DNA of 32,526 bases from Nocardia otitidiscaviarum NBRC 14405. GTDB taxonomy: Bacteria > Actinomycetota > Actinomycetes > Mycobacteriales > Mycobacteriaceae. Both the position numbers and the translations under genes were made by a program. The number at the start of each line of letters is the position of its first letter. Positions within the stretch are counted from its first letter, which is position 1. The notes under the pieces were generated by a model that saw only the letters and a program-made list of their open reading frames with translations, was not told where the DNA came from and searched no databases. Positions 25,367 through 32,526 of the stretch are shown piece by piece. The DNA lies in contig NZ_BAGD01000117.1 of NCBI RefSeq assembly GCF_000308635.1, positions 1 through 32,526 of the forward strand, in the 5' to 3' direction.

Positions 25367-26248
25367 ATGCACGGGCACAGTTTTTCGAACGGGTTGAAGA
25401 CCTTCGGGCTCTTGGTCGGCATGTCGGCGCTGATCGTGTTCGCCGGGGCGATGTTCCGCAATCCGACGATCCTGGTGCTGTCGATCCTGCTGGCCGTGGG
25501 CATGAACGCCTACGCGTACTTCAACAGCGACAAGCTGGCGCTGCGGGCCATGCACGCGCAGCCGGTGACCGAACTGGAAGCGCCGGTCATGTATCGCATC
25601 GTGCGGGAGTTGGCGACCACCGCGCGCCAGCCCATGCCGCGGCTCTACATCAGCCCCACCAACGCGCCGAACGCCTTCGCGACCGGCCGCAGTCCCCGGC
25701 ACGCGGCGGTGTGCTGCACCACCGGCATCCTCCAGATCCTGGACGAGCGCGAGCTGCGCGCGGTGCTGGGCCATGAGCTCTCGCACGTGTACAACCGCGA
25801 CATCCTCATCTCGTCGGTGGCGGGCGCGCTGGCCTCGGTCATCTCCGGGCTGGCCAATCTGGCCTTCTTCGCCAGCGCCTTCGGCGGCAACCGCAATGGT
25901 GAGGGCCCGAATATGATCGGCATCCTGCTGGTCTCGCTGCTGGGTCCGATCGCGGCCACGCTGATCAAGCTGGCCGTCTCCCGCTCCCGCGAATTCCAGG
26001 CCGATCAGGACGGTGCCGAACTCACCGGCGACCCGCTGGCCCTGGCCTCGGCCCTGCGCAAGATCGAACGCGGGGTGCAGGCCGCCCCGCTGCCGCCGGA
26101 ACCGCGCCTGGCGGCCGAATCGCACATGATGATCGCGAACCCGTTCCGTGCCGGGGACAAGGCGGCCCGCCTGTTCTCCACCCATCCGCCCATGGCCGAG
26201 CGCATCGCGCGCCTGGAGCAGCTGGCGGGCGGCCCCCGGCACCTCTAG
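25367..26248 (+). CDS. htpX: Zinc metalloprotease HtpX
   Basis: A 293-residue membrane zinc protease from ATG 25367, with AAGGAG at good spacing. Two N-terminal membrane helices (about 12-50) precede the catalytic HELSH (His136, Glu137, His140). Two further helices follow, then SREFQADQDGAEL with the third zinc ligand, and a C-terminal STHPPMAERIARL segment. HtpX degrades damaged membrane proteins. It follows the prenyl synthase by 102 bp, as Rv0563 follows Rv0562. Confidence 0.96.
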   Translation: MHGHSFSNGLKTFGLLVGMSALIVFAGAMFRNPTILVLSILLAVGMNAYAYFNSDKLALRAMHAQPVTELEAPVMYRIVRELATTARQPMPRLYISPTNAPNAFATGRSPRHAAVCCTTGILQILDERELRAVLGHELSHVYNRDILISSVAGALASVISGLANLAFFASAFGGNRNGEGPNMIGILLVSLLGPIAATLIKLAVSRSREFQADQDGAELTGDPLALASALRKIERGVQAAPLPPEPRLAAESHMMIANPFRAGDKAARLFSTHPPMAERIARLEQLAGGPRHL

Positions 26249-26334
26249 CGGTCGGCCGTCGATCCGGCCGGTAGGTGCCACCGATACCGAGCCGTTCCAG
26301 CGGGGGGTACGTCGTGCGGTGTGCCCGAGACGGG

Positions 26335-26365
26335 CGTGCCCGCCCGTGCGATACGGGCGGGCACG
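26335..26365. terminator. Hairpin between convergent htpX and DUF2505 genes
   Basis: A perfect 13-bp stem (CGTGCCCGCCCGT arm) with loop GCGAT. There is no strong T-run on either side, but its place between convergent genes suggests bidirectional termination. Confidence 0.65.
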
Positions 26366-26379
26366 AAACTGCTTGGTTC

Positions 26380-26883
26380 CTAGGCGTTCTGGGTGGCGTA
26401 CCAAGCCTCGATGTGCTTGCGCTCGCTGTCCATCACCTTGTGGAGCAGGTTCTCCACCAGCGGTTCGATGGCGCCGCCCACGAGGGCGACCTTGACGGCC
26501 ACGATGCCGTTCACCTCGATTTCGGAACCCGCGGCGGTGGGCCGCAGTTCGTAGGTGCCCTCCATCTCGGTGGTGATGCCCTTGGACGCGCCCTTGAAGT
26601 CGCCCTTGGCGATCTCGCCGTCGAGGGCGCCCCAGTTGTCGGTGCGCTCGAGGACGAGCTCGCTCTTGAGCACCTTGGTGACGATGCTGGGAATCTTCTC
26701 CTCGGGCGCCTTTTCGGTCATATGGATGCGGATGGTGCCGGGTCCCTCGGGGTGCGAGAGATCCAGGGTGGCGGTGGCGGCATCGGCGAAGCGCGACCGC
26801 CACACGTCGTCGGAGGTGAGTGCCCGGTGAAGATCTTCGACCGGAACGCTGTACTGCACGGTGAAGCTGATTTTTCGGGACAT
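26380..26883 (-). CDS. DUF2505 (SRPBCC-like) domain protein
   Basis: A 167-residue protein from ATG 26883 (MSRKISFTVQYSVPVEDLHR). The pattern is that of the DUF2505 family, which adopts a START/SRPBCC-like fold with a hydrophobic cavity. Recognisable parts are the N-terminal strand, VWRSRF, the central acidic/basic strands, and a C-terminal helix (LVENLLHKVMDSERKHIEAW). The ligand is unknown. No ribosome site precedes the ATG, so it may be translated from a leaderless message. It is divergent from the next gene with only 40 bp between starts. Confidence 0.85.
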   Translation of the reverse strand: MSRKISFTVQYSVPVEDLHRALTSDDVWRSRFADAATATLDLSHPEGPGTIRIHMTEKAPEEKIPSIVTKVLKSELVLERTDNWGALDGEIAKGDFKGASKGITTEMEGTYELRPTAAGSEIEVNGIVAVKVALVGGAIEPLVENLLHKVMDSERKHIEAWYATQNA

Positions 26884-26923
26884 GGCCGCACACGCTAGTC
26901 GAGCCGTTGAATAAGCTGGTGAA

Positions 26924-27370
26924 GTGTCGGAAACCAGCCAGTCTGCCAACACGATGCGGCACCGTGCGCTTCGCTTGCGGCGGACCCGGATCGGGGTCCT
27001 CATCGCCGCTACCGCTATCAGCGCGCTATCGGTGCTGCTGCTGCTCGCGGCCTGGCGCGACGACTATCTGATCAACTCAGACAAAGGTGTGGCTACCGGT
27101 GAGGTGCTGTCGGCGGGCCGCCTGCGTTCGGCCGTCATCTTCGTCACTCCGGACGGTAAGACCCACAATCCGCGGGTGGGCGTGCTCTACCCCACCAAAC
27201 TGACGGTGGGCGAACGCATCAACGTGGAGTACCGGCGCAGCGATCCGGATCTGGTGCGGGTGGCGGGCCGGGATGTGCGGGTCGCCATCATCCCCACGCT
27301 GTCGGTGATCGTGGTGACCTGGGGCGTGGCGCTGCCCACGCTGTGGCTGCTGTCGCGCCGGGAACGCTAG
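26924..27370 (+). CDS. DUF3592-type small membrane protein
   Basis: A 148-residue protein from GTG 26924. It has a basic N-terminus, one membrane helix (about 23-44), an extracytoplasmic beta-rich domain (about 50-115, GEVLSAGRLRSAVIFVTPDG and LTVGERINVEYRRSDPDLVR), and a second helix (about 120-143). The middle resembles DUF3592, and mycobacterial Rv0556 near menG is a plausible relative. The function is unknown. Its stop is 9 bp before the menG start, so the two are probably co-transcribed. Confidence 0.82.
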   Translation: MSETSQSANTMRHRALRLRRTRIGVLIAATAISALSVLLLLAAWRDDYLINSDKGVATGEVLSAGRLRSAVIFVTPDGKTHNPRVGVLYPTKLTVGERINVEYRRSDPDLVRVAGRDVRVAIIPTLSVIVVTWGVALPTLWLLSRRER

Positions 27371-27379
27371 GGTTCGACT

Positions 27380-28093
27380 GTGGCGAAAACAGAGCGGCGG
27401 GAATCGTTTCGGGCCTCGCTGGAGAAGCAGCCGCACGAGGTCGCGTCGATGTTCGACGGGGTCGCGAAGCGGTACGACCTGACCAATACCGTCATCTCCG
27501 CGGGACAGGACCGGTATTGGCGCTGGGCGACGCGCAAGGCCCTCGCGCTACGGCCCGGTGAGCGGGTGCTGGACCTCGGGGCCGGAACCGGCGTATCCAC
27601 GGTGGATCTGGCCAAATCCGGCGCCTGGGTGGTGGCGGCGGATTTCTCGCAGGGCATGCTCGCGGCCGGACGGCATCGCAAGGTGCCGATGGTGGCCGCC
27701 GACGCCATGCGCCTGCCCTTCGCCGATGCCTCCTTCGATGCCGTGACCATCGCCTACGCACTGCGCAATGTGGCCGATCCGGATCTGGCGCTGCGCGAGA
27801 TGCTGCGCGTCACCAAACCGGGCGGACGGCTGGTGGTGGCGGAGTTCTCCACGCCGGTGTTCGGCCCGTTCCGCACCGTCTACATGGAGTACCTGATGAA
27901 GGCGCTGCCGAAGGTGGCGCGCGCGGTCTCCAGCAATCCGGACGCCTACGTGTACCTGGCCGAGTCGATCCGGGCCTGGCCGACGCAGTCACAGCTGGCG
28001 CTGCGCATTGCCGACGCCGGGTGGTCGCGGGTTGGTTGGCGCAATCTGACCGGTGGGGTGGTGGCGCTGCACCGCGCCTACAAACTGGGCTGA
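27380..28093 (+). CDS. menG: Demethylmenaquinone methyltransferase
   Basis: A SAM-dependent methyltransferase of the UbiE/MenG family, 237 residues from GTG 27380. It has VASMFDGVAKRYDLTN, SAM motif VLDLGAGTGVSTVDLA, and IAYALRNVADPDLALREMLR with PGGRLVVAEFSTP. It performs the last methylation of demethylmenaquinone. Together with menJ and the prenyl synthase within 6 kb it makes a menaquinone locus. A good terminator follows. Confidence 0.96.
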   Translation: MAKTERRESFRASLEKQPHEVASMFDGVAKRYDLTNTVISAGQDRYWRWATRKALALRPGERVLDLGAGTGVSTVDLAKSGAWVVAADFSQGMLAAGRHRKVPMVAADAMRLPFADASFDAVTIAYALRNVADPDLALREMLRVTKPGGRLVVAEFSTPVFGPFRTVYMEYLMKALPKVARAVSSNPDAYVYLAESIRAWPTQSQLALRIADAGWSRVGWRNLTGGVVALHRAYKLG

Positions 28094-28143
28094 CGGTGCG
28101 GGCCGATTTCGCTGCTGTGTCCTAACTCACCGCAGGTCAGCGA

Positions 28144-28178
28144 CCTCACCGCGGCTCGCGCGCGCGGTGAGGAGTTTT
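28144..28178 (+). terminator. Intrinsic terminator after menG
   Basis: CCTCACCGCG and CGCGGTGAGG arms (10 bp, 9-nt loop) are followed by AGTTTTGT, about 50 bp after the menG stop. Confidence 0.8.
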
Positions 28179-28205
28179 GTCACCTGCCGATAACGTCGGT
28201 TAAAT
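28177..28205 (+). promoter_or_regulatory. Candidate promoter and possible GlnR half-box of the nitrate reductase
   Basis: TTGTCA (28177-28182), a 17-nt spacer and TTAAAT (28200-28205) form a good promoter 22 bp before the first ATG. Inside it GTCAC-N6-ATAAC (28179-28194) partly resembles the actinobacterial GlnR site pattern (GTnAC-N6-GAAAC), as expected for nitrogen control. The box match is imperfect. Confidence 0.45.
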
Positions 28206-28226
28206 CCGGCGCAATCGGGGATCGGG

Positions 28227-31200
28227 ATGATCGGTCTCATGTCGGATGCAGCCACCCCCCGCACGAGCACCCGCACGGCGTGCTCCTACTGCGGCGTGGG
28301 CTGCGGCATCACCGTCGACACCGGGACCGACGAACACGGCGCGACCGTGATCGCCAAGGTGAGCGGTGACAAGCTGCACCCGGTCAACGCCGGACGCCTG
28401 TGCACCAAGGGGGCGACCCATCTCGAACTACAGACCACACCGGGCCGGATGGCGACCGCGTACCGGCGGCCCGAGCGCGGGCAGGCACCGGTGGCGGTGC
28501 CGGTCGACGCGGCCGTCCAGGAGGCCGCCGACCGGCTGCGGGTGATCCTCGACACCCACGGACCCGACGCCATCGCGCTGTACGTGTCCGGGCAGATGTC
28601 GATGGAGGCGCAGTACCTGGCCACCAAACTGGCCAAGGGGTACCTGCGGACCGTGCACATCGAGGCCAATTCGCGGCTGTGCATGGCCAGTGCGGCCACC
28701 GGTTACAAGCAGTCGCTGGGCGCGGACGGCCCGCCCGGCTCCTACGACGACATCGACCACGCCGACCTGTTCTTCGTCATCGGCGCGAATATGGCCGACT
28801 GCCATCCGATCCTGTTCCTGCGCATGGCCGACCGGTTGAAGGCGGGCGCGAAGCTGATCGTGGTGGATCCGCGCCGCACCGATACGGCGGCGCGGGCCGA
28901 CCTGTTCCTGCAGATCGCGCCCGGCACCGATCTGGCGCTGCTCAACGGCCTGCTGCACCTGCTGGTCGAGAACGGGGACATCGACGCCGAATTCATCGCC
29001 GAGCACACCGAGGGCTGGGCGGCCATGCCGGAGTTCCTGGCCGACTACCCGCCCGCGCGGGTCGCCGAGATCACCGGTGTCGACGAGGCGGATCTGCGCA
29101 CCGCCGCCCGCTGGATCGGCGCGGCGGGCGAGTGGATGTCGCTGTGGACCATGGGCCTGAACCAGTCCACGCACGGCACCTGGAACACCAACGCCCTCTG
29201 CAATCTGCACCTGGCCACCGGGGCCATCGGGCGCACCGGCAGCGGGCCGTTCTCACTGACCGGACAGCCGAATGCCATGGGCGGCCGGGAGATGGGCTAT
29301 ATGGGTCCGGGACTGCCCGGACAGCGCGCGGTGCTGTCGGCGGCCGATCGCGCCTTCGTGGAGACCGTGTGGGACGTGGAGCCGGGCACCATCCGGGACA
29401 CCGGCGGTCCCGGCACCATCGAGATGTTCCGCGGCCTGGCCGATGGGGATATCAAGGCGTGCTGGGTCATCTGCAGCAATCCGGTTGCCTCCGTGGCGAA
29501 CCGGAAGACGGTGATCGCGGGCTTGGAAGCGGCGGAGCTGGTGATCGCGCAGGACGTGTACACCGAGACCGCCACCAACGCCTACGCCGACGTGTTGCTG
29601 CCCGCCACGCTGTGGGCGGAATCGGATGCGGTGATGGTGAATTCGGAACGCACCATGACGCTGCTGCGGCGCTCGGTCGATCCGGTGGGCGAGGCGCGGC
29701 CGGACTGGCTGCTCATCGCGCAGGTCGCCACCGCCATGGGGTTCGAGGGATTCGACTACGCGTCGAGCGCCGAGGTGTTCGAGGAGATCACGCGGTTCAG
29801 CAATCCGGCCACGGGGTACGACCTGCGCGGCATCAGCTACGAGGCGCTGCGCGAGGGGCCCATGCAGTGGCCGTGCCCCGATCCGGAGCGGCGGCGCAAT
29901 CTCATTCGCTATCTGAACGACGGTGTCAGCCAGCCGCTGTTCACCGCCGCGGACGGGCACACCCCGCGGCTGGCCTTCGCCACGCCCAGCCGCCGCGCGG
30001 TGTTCTGGCCGCGCCCGCATCTGCTGCCCGAGGAGATGCCCGACGAGGACTTCCCGTTCGTGCTCAATACCGGTCGCCTCCAGCACCAGTGGCACACCAT
30101 GACCAAGACCGGGAAGATCGCGAAACTCACCAAGCTGAACGGGAAGCCGTTCGTCGAGGTGCATCCCGACGACGCCGACCGGCTGGACGTGCGCGACGGG
30201 GACCACCTCGAAATCGCCTCCCGCCGTGGGCGGGCGGTGCTGCCGGTCGTTGTCGCCGACCGCACCCGGCCGGGCTCCTGCTTCGCGCCGTTCCACTGGA
30301 ATGACGAACAGGGCGAGTACCTGACCATCAATGCCGTCACCAACGACGCGGTGGACCCGGCCTCGCTGCAACCGGAGTTCAAGGCATGCGCCGTCCGGCT
30401 GCGGAAGGTGGCCGTGCTGTCGGAGGGCGCTGCGGGGATGACCGGGGATGCCCGGGAGTCGTCTGCGGGCGCAGCGGGAGTGCTCGCGGGCGCAGCGGGG
30501 ATGCTCGCAAGCACGGCGGGAGTAGCCGCGGGCGCAGCGGGTCCGCCCGGCGGAGCAGCGGCGGCCGCGCCGGTGATGTCCAGCGGACCGCATCCGCTGG
30601 CGGCCATGCTCGGACTCGAAGGGGCCACCGCGCCCACCCTCAGCGAGACCGAGCGCGTCTATCTCGGCGGATATCTCGCCGCGCTGCACTCGCTTCCGGT
30701 GACCGGGCAGCCGGTGCTGCCGGAGACCGCGCCCATCTCGCCCGCCGCTCGCATGTGGGTCGACGGGCTGCTGGCCGGAATGTACTCCCGCACCGCCGGC
30801 ATCGGGCTGGACGCGGGCCCCGCCGATGCGCCCGCGGCGGCTCCGCCGCGCACGGTGACCGTGCTCTGGGCGTCCCAGACCGGCACCGCTGAGGAGTTCG
30901 CGGCGGCCGCCGCCACCCGGCTGGCCGAATCCGGTTTCACGCCACGGCTGCTCGATATGGACTCCGCCGAACTGTCCGACCTGACCGGAGACGTGCTCAT
31001 CATCAGCAGCACCTTCGGCGACGGCGGACCGCCCGACAACGGCGCGGACTTCTGGGAACGGCTGACCGACAGCGCCACCCGCTTCGTCGGCGTCCGCTAC
31101 GCCGTCTTCGCCCTCGGCGACTCCTCCTACGACGACTTCTGCGGCCACGGCCGCAAACTCGACGAACTGCTCGCGAAACGCGGTGCGACCCGGCTGCTCC

Positions 31201-32526
31201 CCCGCATCGACAGCGAACCGGACTACGAGGACCTGGCCGACCAGTGGCTGACGGAGGCACTCGCAGCCCTCACCGGGGCCGACGGGGCAGCAGACGACGG
31301 CGACCCGGCGGGCTCTGCCGATCGCGGGCGCGGTGGGAACAATGACGCCCCCACCGGATTCGGTGGTGACGCCGCCGGTTTCGAAACCGGCGCGGCCGGG
31401 ATCGACGGCCCGGCGTTCGGTGGCGGCAGCGCCGGATTCACCGGCGGCAGCGGAGCAGCCGCACGCGGCGGCCGACCAGTCGCATTCGGTGGCAACGCGA
31501 TTGCCGTCAGCGGTGCCGGTGGAGCCAGCAACGGTTCGTCGAGCGGCGGCCCGGCGAGCAGTAGCACGGTCGGGGTCGGCAGCAAGACGGCCGGAAAGGT
31601 CAACGGATTCGCCGACGAGACGGCCGGAACCGGCGACATTGCCGGACGAACCCGGCCAGAGCACGGCGTCGGCAACGGAATCGGCGGCAGCCCTGACGGG
31701 TTCAACGGCGGAACGCCCGTCGACGGCAACCCTGCCGGATTCGGTGGCGGAGCGGCGGTCGGGAGCAGTCCTGCCGGGTTCGACGGCGGAGCGGCCCGCA
31801 GCGGCGGGCATGCAGGATTCGGCGGCGGAAGAGCCGTCGGCGGGAGCGGTTCTCCGGCAACGGCCGTGGCCCGGAGTGGTGCGGCGGCCGGAGGGCGGTC
31901 CGCCACCGCGACGGCGGCGCGTACGCGGCGCACCGCGCCCGCGCCCTTCACCCGGAATGCGCCGGTGTCCGCACCGCTGGTGCGCAATGAGCTGCTGTCG
32001 CGGCCGGGGTCGGCGAAGGAGGTGCGGCAGTTCGGGTTCGATCTGCGCGGGCTCGAGGCCGGTTACGAGGTGGGGGATTCACTGGGGGTGCGGCCCGCCA
32101 ACTGCGACAAGGTGGTGGCCGAATGGCTGGATGCCACCGGGCTGGACGGGCGGCGCGGGATCGAGGTCGACGATCGCGAGGTGCCACTCGCCGAGGCGCT
32201 GCGCACCCATTTCGACATCACCAAGGTGTCGCAGGATCTGCTCGGCTTCATCGCCGACCACAATCCGAGCCCGCGGCTGGCGAAACTGCTGCGCCGCGAC
32301 AACCGCAACGAGCTGGACAGCTACCTGTGGGATCGGCAGGCGGTGGACGTGCTGCGCGACTTCCCGGTGCGGGCCGATCTGGTGGAGTGGCTGGGCACGC
32401 TGAAGAAGCTGCAACCGCGTCAGTATTCGATCTCCTCCAGCCCCCTGGTCAGCCCGCACGAGGTGCAGTTGACGGTGAGTGTGGTGCGCTACGGCGACCC
32501 CGAGGCCATCGGTTCGGCGTCCCGGC
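28227..32526 (+). CDS. Nitrate reductase fused to flavodoxin and CysJ-like reductase (partial, runs off right edge)
   Basis: One frame stays open from ATG 28227 (or 28239) to the window end, at least 1433 residues. Residues 1 to about 730 form an assimilatory (NarB/NasA-type) nitrate reductase. It has 4Fe-4S cysteines 19, 22, 26 and 59, a probable Mo-ligand Cys152 in NSRLCMAS, and a C-terminal molybdopterin domain with NTGRLQHQWHTMTKTG. After an Ala-rich linker with four 7-residue repeats comes a helical segment. A flavodoxin domain follows (about 876-1018; SQTGT, SSTFGDGGPPDN, FALGDSSYDDFC). Then come about 220 Gly-rich repetitive residues (about 1019-1241), and an FAD-binding reductase domain (GYEVGDSLGVRP; RQYSISSS at 1398). 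The fusion would pass NADPH electrons via FAD and FMN to nitrate in one chain. Fusions of this type are known in actinobacteria; the length of the second linker is unusual. Confidence 0.93.
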   Translation, partial: MIGLMSDAATPRTSTRTACSYCGVGCGITVDTGTDEHGATVIAKVSGDKLHPVNAGRLCTKGATHLELQTTPGRMATAYRRPERGQAPVAVPVDAAVQEAADRLRVILDTHGPDAIALYVSGQMSMEAQYLATKLAKGYLRTVHIEANSRLCMASAATGYKQSLGADGPPGSYDDIDHADLFFVIGANMADCHPILFLRMADRLKAGAKLIVVDPRRTDTAARADLFLQIAPGTDLALLNGLLHLLVENGDIDAEFIAEHTEGWAAMPEFLADYPPARVAEITGVDEADLRTAARWIGAAGEWMSLWTMGLNQSTHGTWNTNALCNLHLATGAIGRTGSGPFSLTGQPNAMGGREMGYMGPGLPGQRAVLSAADRAFVETVWDVEPGTIRDTGGPGTIEMFRGLADGDIKACWVICSNPVASVANRKTVIAGLEAAELVIAQDVYTETATNAYADVLLPATLWAESDAVMVNSERTMTLLRRSVDPVGEARPDWLLIAQVATAMGFEGFDYASSAEVFEEITRFSNPATGYDLRGISYEALREGPMQWPCPDPERRRNLIRYLNDGVSQPLFTAADGHTPRLAFATPSRRAVFWPRPHLLPEEMPDEDFPFVLNTGRLQHQWHTMTKTGKIAKLTKLNGKPFVEVHPDDADRLDVRDGDHLEIASRRGRAVLPVVVADRTRPGSCFAPFHWNDEQGEYLTINAVTNDAVDPASLQPEFKACAVRLRKVAVLSEGAAGMTGDARESSAGAAGVLAGAAGMLASTAGVAAGAAGPPGGAAAAAPVMSSGPHPLAAMLGLEGATAPTLSETERVYLGGYLAALHSLPVTGQPVLPETAPISPAARMWVDGLLAGMYSRTAGIGLDAGPADAPAAAPPRTVTVLWASQTGTAEEFAAAAATRLAESGFTPRLLDMDSAELSDLTGDVLIISSTFGDGGPPDNGADFWERLTDSATRFVGVRYAVFALGDSSYDDFCGHGRKLDELLAKRGATRLLPRIDSEPDYEDLADQWLTEALAALTGADGAADDGDPAGSADRGRGGNNDAPTGFGGDAAGFETGAAGIDGPAFGGGSAGFTGGSGAAARGGRPVAFGGNAIAVSGAGGASNGSSSGGPASSSTVGVGSKTAGKVNGFADETAGTGDIAGRTRPEHGVGNGIGGSPDGFNGGTPVDGNPAGFGGGAAVGSSPAGFDGGAARSGGHAGFGGGRAVGGSGSPATAVARSGAAAGGRSATATAARTRRTAPAPFTRNAPVSAPLVRNELLSRPGSAKEVRQFGFDLRGLEAGYEVGDSLGVRPANCDKVVAEWLDATGLDGRRGIEVDDREVPLAEALRTHFDITKVSQDLLGFIADHNPSPRLAKLLRRDNRNELDSYLWDRQAVDVLRDFPVRADLVEWLGTLKKLQPRQYSISSSPLVSPHEVQLTVSVVRYGDPEAIGSASR
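30465..30548 (+). repeat. Four 21-bp tandem repeats inside the nitrate reductase gene
   Basis: Units at 30465, 30486, 30507 and 30528 encode AGAAGVL, AGAAGML, ASTAGVA and AGAAGPP. They form the linker between the molybdopterin and flavodoxin parts and keep the frame. Confidence 0.9.
31330..31880 (+). repeat. Degenerate Gly-Phe repeat region in the nitrate reductase gene
   Basis: A degenerate unit GCCGGATTCGGTGGCGGA encodes GF-x-GG blocks (TGFGGD, PAFGGG, AGFTGG, VAFGGN, DGFNGG, AGFGGG, AGFDGG, AGFGGG). They are roughly 15-25 residues apart in places, within Ser/Gly/Ala filler. The frame is intact and has no stop. Confidence 0.85.

Noticed and set aside
28400..30304. 634-codon plus-strand frame overlapping the nitrate reductase
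   Set aside because: It is an out-of-phase shadow, Arg/Gly/His-rich. The true frame carries the Fe-S and molybdopterin motifs.
29253..31811. 852-codon open frame on the minus strand
   Set aside because: It lies wholly antisense to the nitrate reductase fusion. Its apparent repeats mirror the Gly-rich linker, and the plus strand shows clear domains.
31333..32403. 356-codon plus-strand frame in the linker region
   Set aside because: I checked the main frame codon by codon through 30360-32100 and it is continuous into the FAD domain. This other frame is a by-product of the repeats.

Overview
The window reads as a chromosomal segment of a mycolic-acid actinomycete, most likely Nocardia or a close relative. 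This is an inference from the high-GC codon use with many shadow reading frames, the many GTG starts, a complete mce operon, a fused HadA/HadB dehydratase, and a gene order that closely follows the mycobacterial tRNA-rpmG-had-trpT-secE-nusG-rplKAJL-mkl...rpoB block and the menJ/grcC1/htpX/menG menaquinone block.

Positions 1-20823 are transcribed almost entirely from the minus strand, so genes read right to left: tRNA-Tyr, tRNA-Thr, tRNA-Met, rpmG (L33), fused hadAB, tRNA-Trp, secE, nusG, rplK, rplA, rplJ, rplL, then an 11.4-kb mce operon (ATPase mceG/mkl, two YrbE permeases, mceA to mceF, two Mce-associated membrane proteins), then rpoB, which leaves the window at its left edge. Strong intrinsic terminators follow tRNA-Tyr, nusG, rplA, rplL and the mce operon, so the ribosomal/transcription genes form several units. 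The rplJ leader carries an attenuator-like hairpin. The mce operon sits between rplL and rpoB, where many bacteria have rplJL-rpoBC contiguous.

From 20966 to 28093 gene directions are mixed: yajQ (+); menJ-araC-VOC (-); a polyprenyl diphosphate synthase and htpX (+); a DUF2505 protein (-); a small DUF3592-type membrane protein and menG (+). menJ, the prenyl synthase and menG together supply side chain, methylation and side-chain reduction for menaquinone.

From 28227 to the right edge runs one very long open reading frame: an assimilatory nitrate reductase (Fe-S/molybdopterin) fused to a flavodoxin and a CysJ-like FAD reductase domain. Its flavodoxin and FAD domains are separated by about 220 residues of Gly-rich repetitive linker, the oddest protein feature here. 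Other points of interest are a 25-bp structured hairpin between rpmG and hadAB, an acid/base-like Asp/His pair in the HadA half of the fusion with no hadC at the locus, a 55-bp dispersed repeat with a palindromic full form, and two 18-bp tandem duplications at gene ends. I did not find a defence system, CRISPR array, phage or insertion sequence.
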